NCBI GenBank assembly: GCA_002633025.1
Contig: NMRB01000010.1
Span: 973,574 to 1,037,573 of the forward strand
DNA: 64,000 bases
Direction: 5' to 3'
DNA from: Notospermus geniculatus
Taxonomy: Eukaryota > Nemertea > Pilidiophora > Heteronemertea > Lineidae
Under the pieces are notes generated by a model. It saw only the letters and a list, made by a program, of their open reading frames with translations, had not been told where the DNA came from and did not search any database. Below are positions 46,088 through 58,200 of the stretch, piece after piece. The position numbers were made by a program, and so were the translations under genes. The stretch's first letter is position 1; each line of letters opens with the position of its first letter.

Positions 46088-46331
46088 TTAAAATATGCAC
46101 AACATTCACAGAACAGGCAATTCACATCGATTTTAATGCCAGGTTGATGTCAGCAAAGCAGAGGAAATATGTATGGCGAGCACCGTCGAGTACTGGGTCC
46201 AGTATGAATACCAGTGACGGCTGTGATGCCAAGTGAAATAGACATCATAGGCACATTGTTCAACTCAGTAAGAAATTCTCCAATCAGTACTTCCTGCACG
46301 CTTTGTGATATTCCGTCCATTCAACCATTAG

Positions 46332-47066
46332 TTACTTGATGTTCAGCATCGCCGCGAAACCCTCCTGGTTTGAGTTGTAAATCTGCTCTCCACCCACTTC
46401 ATCGTGCAGACCGAACACCATATCTGGGTCTGGGAAAACGATGGTTTTCCCGTTGTACGACTTCAGGTCGTTCATATGCTTGGCAATGTGTTCCTCTGTC
46501 CCAGATCCGCTACCGGTTAGGAGGAGGGTCCACTTCACCCCTTTGCCTGTCATGTCCCTTCCGAACATCTTCAACTGCTTTTGTTCTTTGACCTTCTTGG
46601 CTCGGCACATGTAGTAGTATTCGTCAACTTCAGGGAAGTGCCCGTCGATGTGGATCAGCATTGACGGTTGATAAACCGGGATGTAGACCACAACGAGATT
46701 GTAGTCAATCATGTAGCCATCCTGATAGTTGAGAGTGTGTACCTTCGTCCAGTCGTAAGGAACGCCATCCTCGACCCATTTGAAACGGAAGTTATCCTTC
46801 CAGTTCACGCCCATGACATAGTTGATCACACCATTGACCCACGACTCCATCGGAGTGTCGCCGAGGTAGTCACCAGCGACAAGGATGCATTTCGTCGGTT
46901 TATCCTTGTTTTCATCCCCCAGAGTAGCAGCACGTACTCCGGGCTCGTCTTCGCGAAGGGTGCGAGTCTTTTGCTTGACTCGGTATGTTTTCGGCGAGAG
47001 CTCAAAGTCGGGGCAGTCATCGATACCTGTCGATACAACGGCTTGTTTGAGTTTCTCCGTCGCCAT
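46332..47066 (-). CDS. Single-exon gene, unknown function (244 aa)
   Basis: I do not recognise this protein. The frame is open upstream of the first ATG, but the only ATG near the 5' end is at 47064-47066, giving MATEKLKQAVVSTG. The product is soluble, without signal peptide or TM. It begins with a Lys-rich segment (about 1-50), followed by alternating hydrophobic stretches such as KCILVAGDYLG, YMIDYNLVVVYIPVY, VKWTLLLTGSGSG and KTIVFPDPDMVFGL, which suggest an alpha/beta fold. TGSGSGTEEH looks like a glycine-rich loop but is not a Walker A motif. Codons favour G or C at the third position, which supports real coding. It ends about 570 bp downstream of the KY-like gene on the same strand. Confidence 0.65.
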   Translation of the reverse strand: MATEKLKQAVVSTGIDDCPDFELSPKTYRVKQKTRTLREDEPGVRAATLGDENKDKPTKCILVAGDYLGDTPMESWVNGVINYVMGVNWKDNFRFKWVEDGVPYDWTKVHTLNYQDGYMIDYNLVVVYIPVYQPSMLIHIDGHFPEVDEYYYMCRAKKVKEQKQLKMFGRDMTGKGVKWTLLLTGSGSGTEEHIAKHMNDLKSYNGKTIVFPDPDMVFGLHDEVGGEQIYNSNQEGFAAMLNIK

Positions 47067-47632
47067 TTTGACCAAGTAAACAGTCACGTTGAAAACACTT
47101 TTATCGTTGTTCCTCCCAGGACTGGATCCAAAGCTTGCGGCACTGCACTGGCAGCGATTGCCAAACGAGAGCAGTGCCCGTTTGAAGCTGAAACGGGTCG
47201 ATTGACATGATTGAGGACCGCATGTGATTGGCCAATGAAACTGTGCTATACAAACACAGGTGGTTCGGCCTCAATCGACCGTAGTAAAATGAATGGATAA
47301 AGAATTCAGAATTCAAATCAAAGAGAAACGGATTTTCCGGAAAAAAAGACATTTCTCACCCTTATTACAGTATTCCTAGTTTAATCTTGGATTAACAGAT
47401 AACATATTTTTCCTAAGATTATATCACAATGATGAGATCAGTGTTAGGCTACAGGCCTTTTCCAGACACCTTCATAGATGTCAAATCAGGTCCTCACTCT
47501 GCCACTGCGTTCTCGGGAAGGGGCAAAATCGCACATCTTACAAGCTGTCTCACGACACTTAGGCCTAATGTTGTTGTATTAGAAGAGGGGGGGGGGGGAG
47601 ACCTTCGTTACATAATGTATTTTTGTATATAC

Positions 47633-50600
47633 TCATGGTACAACTTCGAACAATAACAACGCCTCGTAAGGGACATTGGTGTCGTCGTGAAACTTCGCCG
47701 AAAGCTTGAATATCCCACCACCGATTGACAACAATCGGAAATTTGCTTCCCATGTTTTCTCTCCCCTTTGTTTGAAGGGTACCACGCACTGACTGTGGAG
47801 TCCAATGACGTTTAAGGCGTCTGGGATTCTGACCCGGACTTTGTGGCGGTCAAGCGTCTTGATACCGTCGAACTTCGGCGTTATCAGGGAACAGCCCATG
47901 TCCCATCTTGGGCAAAGTCGAGGGTATAGGAAGTTTGGCTCGCACTTTCCCTTAGCCAGAATACAGCAGTAAAAGACTGGGGGGAGCTCCGATGGTTGAA
48001 CCGACGGTGGGAATTCTGCGGCGTAGAGCATTAGTTTGTACCAGCCTATCCAGGGTAGACTTGCTATTAACATGAGATTACCGCCTGAAGTGTAATTGTG
48101 CATCACTCTACGGTATATCTCCATAGCTTCTCCATTGTCGGTGTAGTATTCGAGTTTGTGCATCACTCGTAACTTTGCTCGAAATGCCATCTGAAGGGAA
48201 AACCTTCCATCATGAGCCTTACAGAAGCCAGGCAGACCGTCACGAATCGGGTCAGCTGAACATGACAATTTGCATTTGGAGAAGTGCTCAGTTGGCCCCC
48301 AGAGTTGCGCGGATATATTTTGGGGAAGTGGGGCGTACTTCACCACTTGACACACTCTGAAGCAGAAAGACAGCAACCCCGAACTATTGACGCCATTCAT
48401 TGCGTAAATCCTAAATATGTAATCGTCCTCTTCGTCCATGAAGACGAGAAATTCGTAATATTCATCATAAGACTGCAACAGGACTTTCCCGTTGCAGTTC
48501 TGTATGCGTTTCTGACCTGACTTCATGTCGTCCTTGAGGTGAAGGTCATACGCCAAGGTCATTTTCTCTTGAATCCTGAGTAGGATTCTTGATGATCCAT
48601 GCGTGGTGATCATGCCCCCATCCCTTGGAATCAGTAGCTCCACCTTGTGCTTAAAATAGCCTACCTTCACGTGAGGCTCGTGTTCAAATTTAGTCAGTTT
48701 GATGGGTCGGGGTATTAACTGCCATTGCTGATCCAGAGGAAAATGGTCCCGGATGAAGAAAGATGGCGGCGTCAAAAAGTAATGGTCTCTGAATTCCTGC
48801 ACAAAATCTTGTGTTCCTTCTTTGATGTATCCTGCACCCCAAGAGCAGTCGACTGGCATCCATTCTTTTGTTATGTCCAGATTTACCAGATTCCACAGGT
48901 GGTTGGCAGGTCGTCCCACAAACGTATCACCGGGGAGGTAGTCGTAACCTTTCACGTAGCCTTGGACAGACGTACAAGATATGCTTGCGACTCTGAAAGA
49001 AGACCAAAGAAATGTCTTAAAAGTTCCAACAACAATATTGTACCTTCCCAAGAGGAAATCTCTGCAAGGAGGACACCTCTTGGGCCTATTTGTTCATTTT
49101 GACTTCTGTAATCAAGAGAGCTCTCAGTTAACAACAGCACCTAGGTGTCCCGATCAAGAAGTTCCAATGTATGTCAAGCAACGCCACCAATGACAGGCCG
49201 AAGTCTTTAATTTGTTAGACGTCCATCTGCGTAATTGTGCAAAATGATCGATAAGAAAACCTGGCCAACCAGTTGATTGCCAAAGGATAAATTAACTGAC
49301 ATTTTGGACCTCTTCGTGGTTCCAGTTGATTAACTGACTGCGTAATTAATAGGTACAGATAATCGATGTTTGATGGAGCGTTCTATTAATTGGTTTGGCA
49401 TCGAAGCTGTGTCTGCCTGGAGGAGTCGAGATTAGACACGTATGGCCAGCTTCTGAGAGGCTGGTCGTGAATTTCGTTTCATTGGTTTTCCTGTAAGCCC
49501 TATCTCCGTTTTAGCATTAATGACGTACCTGCACATCTCAGAGAAAAGCTTACAATACCCTTTACAAGTTGCCTTCAAGGTACAAAGAACCTCCAGATAC
49601 GACTCGTCTGGGGCCGACTGCCCGCTGAAGAAACCATTGACGTCATAAGTCACGTGACGAGTGATCCACCGGAAGATGCTTCTGACTTTGTCCAGATTGT
49701 CGTCGTAGGCCGAGACTAGATAATCTACCAATTCGATGAGGTCAGATTTAAGTTTCGTTGGTGCCTGTAAGGTAGACGATATGATAGTAGTCGATTTTTG
49801 GAAACCTTCAGCGGTGGGTTGTGCAATGGCAAACAGGTTGCTTTCTTTTAATTCTATCCACTTCATTTCAAATAATGTCAGTGAAATGTGAACCGGAGAG
49901 ATGATGCAGTTATGTGAGGCGTGATCCCGGGTTGCAATTAAATGTTGTCCTCGAGGCTGAACGGGGCTTCTCCGTATACCTCCCCAAAGTCAGCAATCTT
50001 TAGTGCAATGTCAAGGTTTTGTCAAAGCAATCTTTTCGTTCTGGAAAACACCGTCGTTGATATACTAGTACGCAGCAGATACGTTGGGCAATTTATTGGC
50101 TTCCTGGGTCCAGGGCACATCAGAAGCACGCGGGGTAATGGCATTATCCGCGCCCATTTGTTCCAATGGTGCCGAGTGCGACGATAAATCAAGGCATCGG
50201 GTGTGATTATTCGAATGATGATGGCCACTAGCTGGGCCGAATCTGAATTTGGTATTAATCAAAGGAACGTAGTTGTGAGGTACGGCCACCTCATTTTGAG
50301 CAATCAAGAGGGTTTGGTTTGAGATTCGTTGGCATTCTGCTCTTCCTGACCCATCGCTTGCTTTCCTTTCTTGCAACCGTTGTGATGCATGGGTAGGCAA
50401 CTGTTGTTGTCTGAAAAACGCGGACTCCATCCATCATACTTATCAGACCGCACCCGATTACATTCTCCCTGATAAAATTGAGATGTAGAAAACGTCGTCC
50501 ATTCCACAAAACCCAATGAATTATACTAGGCCTACCGTACTTTATGACACACTTTAGGCCTATTATATGGTGGTAAGAACGATTCATCGCTGCACCCAGA

Positions 50601-53207
50601 TAACGTCAGTGGAAGAAACTCCTGAAAAAGCAGGGGCGATTTAATCCAACTAGTCGGGAAAACATCCGCAATCGTCCGTACCCTTATCCTTATCCGGATT
50701 GGGTCGGCACGGCACGGGACATTAGTCTCCTATATCGAAGACGAAATCAATCATACCGCTCCTAAACGATTGTTAATGGCAGTAATCTAGAAACCATCTC
50801 ATTTCGTATGGATTAAAAGTCCCCAGGAGAATAGATCTAATAGATCTGACANCGAGTGCGACGATAAATCAAGGCATCGGGTGTGATTATTCGAATGATG
50901 ATGGCCACTAGCTGGGCCGAATCTGAATTTGGTATTAATCAAAGGAACGTAGTTGTGAGGTACGGCCACCTCATTGTGAGCAATCAAGAGGGTTTGGTTT
51001 GAGATTCGTTGGCATTCTGCTCTTCCTGACCCATCGCTTGCTTTCCTTTCTTGCAACCGTTGTGATGCATGGGTAGGCAACTGTTGTTGTCTGAAAAACG
51101 CGGACTCCATCCATCATACTTAATATCAGACCGCACCCGATTACATTCTCCCTGATAAAATTGAGATGTAGAAAACGTCGTCCATTCCACAAAACCCAAT
51201 GAATTATACTAGGCCTACCGTACTTTATGACACACTTTAGGCCTATTATATGGTGGTAAGAACGATTCATCGCTGCACCCAGATAACGTCAGTGGAAGAA
51301 ACTCCTGAAAAAGCAGGGGCGATTTAATCCAACTAGTCGGGAAAACATCCGCAATCGTCCGTACCCTTATCCTTATCCGGATTGGGTCGGCACGGCACGG
51401 GACATTAGTCTCCTATCGAAGACGAAATCAATCATACCGCTCCTAAACGATTGTTAATGGCAGTAATCTAGAAACCATCTCATTTCGTATGGATTAAAAG
51501 TCCCCAGGAGAATAGATCTAATAGATCTGACATCTTAGCGTTGGGTTGTTGGTGCACTTGTCTAGTTTGTGCATGTGGGAATGAAGGAATGCAAACCTGC
51601 TGCGGAATGCTGCAGTACATTGATATGAAGAACTGTTCATTACAATACGATGCTGAATAGTGTGTACAGCTGCCACTTTAATCACTCGATTAGGGACTTG
51701 ATCCTTGGTTAACTCTCTTTACAGTCATAACTTTCATGATTCATTTGTAAGCATCACTAATTTTGCATTGCATTTGCTCATGATATTCATCTTCGCAAAC
51801 AACAGTCCAGAATAGAAATTTAATGTTTTTCTGCAGTTACAAACCCGTCATTAGTAATGTGTATATCAAGCCGGGTTTTAGAATTTGACGTTAACGACCA
51901 TGTTGAGCCACGACGGGGCCATCACCGTCTGTCTGCATTGATGGGCTGACGCCGGACGAATACCCCATTTATGGCCAGCGGAAGTCTACTTGGTAAGGCT
52001 TTGTAGCTGCAGCTGCGGGAAGTTGGGCTCAGATATCGAAATGTAAGACTTTTTACAAGCTGCTTGTAGGCTACATGGACAGGCCAATTTTGTCCATTTG
52101 GTCGTTAATACCGGAAAGAGTCATGACTCTCCAATTAGAAGCAGGTAAAATAGACAGCAAAGAAACTGATAACGAACATTTCCTTTCATGCCTTTGGCTT
52201 ATTGGGTTTCAGGCCTGCATGCCGCTTGGCGTGATACGTTTCTGACAAATGGTCCTTAGAAATTGCAACGTCTGACATATGGTAAGCGTGTTCCATTTCG
52301 TTGTATCTCAAACGCCAGAAGCTGATTGAGATGATGAATATAAAATATCACTGGAAGAGCAAGTGAGAGCTCTAATAGCAGCTCAATTTTGGCAGCCGAG
52401 GCGGGGTGATTTCGATGGCGGTCTCGCTCAGGTGATTTGCAAAAGACTAATTTTTGAGGGGCATCCGGTAATCAGTCTTGCTCTGGTGAGTCACAAAAGA
52501 ATTCGTGAGGGTTATCGTTATCGCTCAGGTGATTTACAAAAGAATTTGTAAGGGCCCTCTGGTTATCGGTCATGCTCAGGTGATTCACAAACGAATTTGA
52601 GCGCCGTTTGGTTATCGGTCGTGCTTAGGTGATTCACAAAAGAATTTGTGAGGGCCGTTTGGTTATCGGTCGTGCTCAGGTGATTTACAAAAGACTTTGT
52701 GAGGAGCGTTCGGTTATCGAAGACGGGGGGGGGGGGGGATTTTCTCAGACGAGCTCCGAGGGAATCTTCCNTTCGGTTAAGACGGGGGGGGGGATTTTCT
52801 CAGACGAGCTCCGAGGGAATCTTCCCGAAACGATACATGATCAGCAACAAAATGGAACCAGGATTGCAATCTTATGGTTCTCTGGTCATGATGAACTGCT
52901 TCTTCTGCATCATCTGGATTAATGTGGTTCCAGGACAATTTAGATCACCAGCCCATATTTACAAAAGATATATTGGTCGTGTTCTTTTAGTAAATTATAT
53001 GTTGGCTTTGGTTGCTTCCTGCAGAAAATAAAACCTAACGTTTAGTGCAGCTAACGGTGTGGATAGAGAAAGACCTACCTTATCGGCGTGTGCATCGATT
53101 TGCTTGAAGCGCTCCTTTGTTTCAGCGTCCCACCTGTCTTTCATTGGGGTAAGGATTGGAGGAGTGCTGCTCCTTGACGGCGGATCCCAGCAGTCCGATT
53201 GCGCCAT
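47633..53207 (-). CDS. KY-like: Kyphoscoliosis peptidase / hillarin-like transglutaminase-core protein
   Basis: Three exons in transcript order: 53207-53079, 49764-49529 and 48992-47633; together 1725 bp, 574 residues plus stop. The start is ATG at 53205-53207. The first exon encodes a short leader ending FKQIDAHADK, typical just before the transglutaminase-like domain. The core holds the expected triad: Cys near 110 in ATCKGYCKLF, His near 153 in NHLWNLV, and Asp near 170 in WMPVDCSWGAG. The conserved KVRSIFRWITRHVTYDV is also present. The C-terminal two thirds (about 190-574) are the beta-rich modules usual in KY/hillarin proteins. Vertebrate KY acts at the muscle Z-disc and fly hillarin in the cytoskeleton; protease activity is inferred from the triad only. 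The 3.3-kb first intron is full of duplicated and repetitive sequence. Confidence 0.9.
50173..50851. repeat. 0.68-kb duplication in KY-like intron 1, copy A
   Basis: Begins GAGTGCGACGATAAATCAAG and ends at TAGATCTGACA just before the N at 50852. The same sequence restarts directly after the gap. Confidence 0.9.
50852..50852. other. Assembly gap between two near-identical copies
   Basis: A single N exactly between the copies at 50173-50851 and 50853-51531. Confidence 0.9.
50853..51531. repeat. 0.68-kb duplication in KY-like intron 1, copy B
   Basis: Almost identical to copy A; a 3-bp insertion near 51121, loss of TAT near 51416 and one T to G change are visible. It continues into unique intron sequence. 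Confidence 0.9.
52423..52720. repeat. Minisatellite, about 50-bp unit, six copies
   Basis: Units contain CTCAGGTGATTTACAAAAGA followed by ATTTGTGAGGGCCGTTTGGT and TATCGGTCGTG. They are imperfect and lie in the KY-like first intron on its non-coding strand. Confidence 0.75.
52721..52825. repeat. G-run repeat split by an assembly gap
   Basis: A poly-G run followed by ATTTTCTCAGACGAGCTCCG and AGGGAATCTTCC occurs before and after the N at 52771. The poly-G tract probably stopped assembly. Confidence 0.8.
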
Positions 53208-54098
53208 GTTTTTAGAAGGAAATTTCCTATTTTCTCCGGCCGAGTGGCAATTTTCTCTCAGTTTGAATAATAATTTATCCTGATTTACAATGCATGTGTT
53301 TAAGAAATGTCGAAAATTTCGAGCAAATCCTGTATGTGCTTGTTACTGGGCCATTTGTATTGCAATCATCGTCTGCAACTTATCCGGTAATGTTTTTCGT
53401 GTCAGGATCAGCTGCCGATATGGATCTAGGCGCGTTAGGCGAATCGATCTGAGGGCGAACGGGTGGGGAAACCAGTCTTATCAAAAGGCACTAAAAATGT
53501 CATGCACACAATCGTATCGCCAAAAATAGTGTAGCATGTCACAGACACAAGCCCCACCTTACGTAGGCAATCGTGGGAGGCTAAAATCCCGAGCTCTCGT
53601 TACCAATCGTAGCTTCGGCTATGATGTGGCAATATTTCACTCAATAGACCGTCATTTAGGTTGCGTCTGGATGGTGCTTCTGGTTCCAAGAGGAAACTGA
53701 GGAGTACACAAGCCGTCAAAAGCTCACGTATGCATCTTACATGCACTATGCCGACTGCATGTGGAACAGCGCCTACCACATTCACATCATTATTGTTCTC
53801 CTGGGGCTCCGTCGACTTTAGGAGCAACTTATCAAGATAAGCTCCGCGTCGATATTCACTACCCCGAAAGGAAGTTCAGTGACGTAAATTTCTATGATAT
53901 TTACGCCGCCATGTTGTATCAAACTTAGCACATGGACTACCGCGGTAGCAACATGCCTGTGCTAACCCACTTTTTCATTGACAACTCTTGAATTATAACG
54001 CAGGTCTTTGCAATATCATATACATGTAATGTAGCATTTATTCGTGAAAGTACTAAAGTATTCAAAAGTTCAAACATTCCTCTCCCACTGATGTAATA
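53208..54098. other. Intergenic region 5' of the KY-like gene
   Basis: No gene recognised. It may contain the KY-like promoter, but no definite core promoter motif stands out. Confidence 0.4.
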
Positions 54099-54748
54099 GG
54101 CCTTATCGCACCTAGCACATGGCCAATCAGCATAAATCAGCGAAGCGGAAAAGGCCCAACCATCAGCGCCCCCGCAGTACATTCACAATGCATCGCTCTG
54201 TGCATGGCGTGCATTTTTTGTCAACATTGGCCAATAAAAGTCACTTCCAAAAGCCTGATGTGCCTAAACTAACTAGCTACGTGGGCGGCGGTATAAAGTG
54301 ATTCAAGTGGATCAATTATTGACCACTGATCGTCTTCGCGATCGCCAAAAATCGATGATTAGTCCATGTAAACAACGCCAAAACATTATCATATTATCGT
54401 GCAACCCCACGCTGATTGGTCAATAACTGACACGTGAGGGCCACCATGATGATAACATCATGACATGTGCTAATCTTTTGGAATTAACCATCGATTTTTT
54501 GCGATCGCGAGAACGATCGGTAGTCAATATTTGACCGATTTGAATCACTTCATAACGCCTCCCACGTAGCTAGTTAGTTTTGGCACATCCGGCTTTTGGA
54601 AGTTGCTTTTATTGGCCATTGTTTACAAAAAATGCAGGCCATGCACAGGGCGATGCATTGTGAATGTACTGCGGGGGCGCTGATGGTTGGGCCTTTTCCG
54701 CTTCGCTGATTTTATGCTGATTAGCCATGTGCTAGGTGCGATAAGGCC
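54099..54748. mobile_element. 650-bp fold-back element
   Basis: Arms of about 260 bp (54099-54360 and 54486-54748) start GGCCTTATCGCACCTAGCAC and are about 90 percent complementary. The middle 125 bp is single-copy. TA lies outside both ends, consistent with but not proof of a TA target site. Small ORFs appear on opposite strands only because the arms mirror each other. Confidence 0.75.
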
Positions 54749-54751
54749 TAT

Positions 54752-55208
54752 AGACATGGTAGCATGGGACGGATCAAGTGGAATTAAGAAGTACCAGCTG
54801 ATCATTAACGTTAGATCATGTACTTGTCAGTCAGCATAAAACATCTGACCAAAACTAGACGTGACCGTTTAAGGCTGATTTTAGAGTACATAGTTTAACA
54901 GACATAAAGAAGTGAAATGTACAATATACTAATACGGTATCTCATCATCTGTTTCTAACAGAGCAAAAGACAGAATTTAAGTGAAATCTACAATATAGGC
55001 TACTACAATGTATACGGTATCTCATAATCTGTTTCTAACAGAGCAATAGGCCTAATAAGAACGGGCGGATTAGATACATGTACATTATATGAATCAACCG
55101 GGATTTGCCAAACTAGGCATGTAGAAGAAGGCCTACGTGGGATATGGGACGGCCGTAACATTTAGATACATGTACCTTGTGGATCCTCCTAACCAGGTCG
55201 GGAGGGCG
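54752..55208. other. Downstream flank of the seven-TM gene
   Basis: No gene recognised. It contains a short imperfect direct repeat (GTGAAATGTACAATATACTA-like at 54914 and 54981) and several TAGGCCTA words. Confidence 0.4.
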
Positions 55209-58200
55209 TTACGCTTCTGATATAGGCCTAGCCGTCCTGCTTCCCTTACTGGGCCAGTGAGGAGTTGAGGGGAGGGGCTCCTTCGTCATCTCACCAAGAC
55301 CTAAGAGGGGGACATCGGACTCATTCAATGCTTTCGTCTCGTGTTTTCCAGCTCCTTTAACGGATGATGAGTCAGCAGATCTGCAATGAGATGAGAATAT
55401 AAGTTTTAATTCCGCTATTTAAACTCCGTGGATGAATAAAGTTGGACCCTAGTGCGACGAAAATAAGCAGAAGAAGACGATAACGATGTAGGCCTATATG
55501 TCGATTTTGTCCTTGCATGGAAATTCAAGTCCACCTAGGCCTAGGACCACTAGCCCAAGGTATTTATGAAAAGGGTATTTATCCGAAATGGACCTTACCC
55601 AATATAACTGCAGAACCAGATAAGTGACATCATAGTTAGCAGGATGAGGTTTGAGAATTCCTTCCAGGCCGCATCTCGATAGATCTCTTCAGAGTGCTGA
55701 AAAAGATAAATAAAAATTGCGGGTATTCTACACGATGCCATGGCGCCTAGAAAGCTTATACGTACAGACACCCTAGCCAAAAAAAAATATTCTGAACAGC
55801 TCGACTGAAAAACGGTCGACGTGGCCAACATAAGTACAGGTGTTATATCTGCCAGTGTTTCTGTGGGTCAGTGTGTCCCCCTTATTGTTTGGAAAACGCT
55901 GGCAGATAGATCGATATGTTTCTCTGTGTGTCCCCTTTTGTCAAGTCGCTGCTTATCCCGTCAGACAATAGGAGGGGAACACTCACAGATGGGGCGCACT
56001 GGCAGATGTTACACCTGTACTGCAAGTGATGTCGTTAATTTACAACTGGAGGCGCCACCGTAGCAAAGAATTTAAGGTCAGAGAATAAATTCATTCATTC
56101 ATTCGTTTACCACTGAGGACACAGAGGGCGCAAATTTTTGAGGCGAGTCAAAAGTCCAACGACGTCGAAGATAAGAATGATTCACCAGGTGGTGAGAGCT
56201 GCAGCAACCAATCTTTCGACGGGTGTGAAGCAAGCCATGACACGTCTCTCTCCGTGCATCAAGCGTACATGTACGTACATGTAGATTTACGGAGAAATGC
56301 GACCTTTTCGAAGTACCTAATCCTTACCTCTGCACATGGTTCCCAGAGGTTCACTCTCGGTGTTGCGAAGTACGCTGCGATGCAACAAATACCTAAGAAA
56401 TGAAATGAGAGAAGGCTGTAGTAGGCTACTCCCAGAAGAGGAGAACGACAACTAGTAGAGATGTAGACCTACAAATTTAAAGGGATTGAAATAGGTCGCG
56501 GCGAGTGATTGAGCGTCATTGTTACAACAGATAGGGCCTACAGAAGGCGCTCATACATGTACCTCGCACCAATCTTTGAGCGTCCGACTCGAGACCGAGG
56601 TCACGGGTTCGATTCTCGGCCGAATCGCCATTTTGTATTCTCAACTGTTCTGAAAGGATCAAGTCGGCGCTGAAGAGTTGGTCCTTGAGCCGGGTAGCCA
56701 AATAAAAACGTCGAAGCATTTTGTGACTGCAATTGAAAGCGCTATAGGCCTATATAAAGCGGCCCGGGTAGGGCTAGGCCTACATGAAGTTTCAGGCCCA
56801 ACTTACATGCGGTATTGGCGATCAAGAGAATGGTGACGCCTTTCTTCAGGCGCATTCTGTAGCGCTCTGGAGTCCGACAAACTGTCACGATTGTTCTGAT
56901 GCAGTTGATGACAACCTTCGTGTGTCAAGGAATGTTTTGTCAGTTCTTAACAAACGCTATGCCTTCTTGTCTGGGACCTTATTCACAAAGCTCCGGACGC
57001 AATTTTTATCCTTTGTCAGGCTGCTAGTTGAACAATAGCTTTCCCGCAAATAGACAAGAGTTTAGATCTACGCATTCCATAAAGTCACGCCAGCTTCGTT
57101 AATCTTCTTATATAATGGACGGTAGCCATGTTGGATATTGGTAATCAACCTGAGTTGACCTGTTATCTGCTATACCTTTATGTAATAGCTGTACACGGTT
57201 CGGGTGGAATGGATTTTGTGCCCGTTCTCCCCCTCAGCTAGGGTTTGAAGCCTATGAAGAGCGGCCTATGTGTACAGTACAATAGGAGGAAAGTGCCTTG
57301 ACAGTATTTTGTTTGTAAAAGAAGTGATTATTTGTATGAAAAAGAGATAAAATCAGATATATGGTGACCTGTGCTGCCATCTACAAGAATGCCAGTGACC
57401 TACAAGTAGTACCGGTAAACAGTAGGACTCATGCGAACCCATACCATGAATCTGGGTCATCTTGGCATTAGAAGGCTGATTGAAAAGGTGTAATAAACCA
57501 GACATGATGCTGCATGCTGTGTAGAAGTCAAAACTCCTTATATATTAATACTGCTCATGGATTTGATGGTTAACGATTAACAAATGGATTCCTAGCCATG
57601 AAACTACCCCTCTCAAACACACTCATCAATAGGCCTAAAGTAACAGACCCTCTACCACATTCAAGGACAAACACACTCCCTCAAAATGTGATCGCCACGG
57701 GTCAATATTAGAGGCTATAGTAGCTTTAATGGTGGTTGATTGTACCATAAAGGAATCAACCATAAAGGTTTAACTGCGAACGATGAGCTTACTGAGGGAT
57801 ACACTTCCTGTGTTGCCACCAGATGTCTCTCACTGCCTGAATTTTGGCTTTACGTAATAGGCACGAGCTTCAACTTTTTTTGTGGTGAAGAGGTACATGA
57901 ACCTGCCAACATGATGCTTTGAATTCCATTTCTGACGATAACTGAGCTATTTTCAGCACAATTAGTGTTCCATGTACAAATGTACGTCAGCCTATTCAAA
58001 TGTACACCGATGACCCTGAACACACATCGTTCGTGGGGTTCTCATTAATTCAGACCTTTTGTATCATAAGATCAACTAGTCGGAATTCAACAAAATTCGC
58101 AGTGAATGTGCAGAAAGGTCTTGCCTATCACATGGAAACGTCAGAATGCAAATCTGTTGGGTTTTAAAGGGATATTGTCCACATTTATAAAATGCTAAAT

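Noticed and set aside
47067-47087. N-terminal extension of the 244-residue gene
   Set aside because: The extension starts at GTG; the first ATG is at 47064-47066, and non-ATG starts are rare in animals.
50022-51270. ORFs beginning MESAFFRQQQLPTH and MNRSYHHIIGLK
   Set aside because: They lie in the duplicated intron of the KY-like gene, lack domain features and appear twice only because the segment is repeated.
54119-54805. Matching ORFs on opposite strands containing RKRPNHQRPRSTFTMHR
   Set aside because: They are the same sequence in the two arms of a fold-back element.
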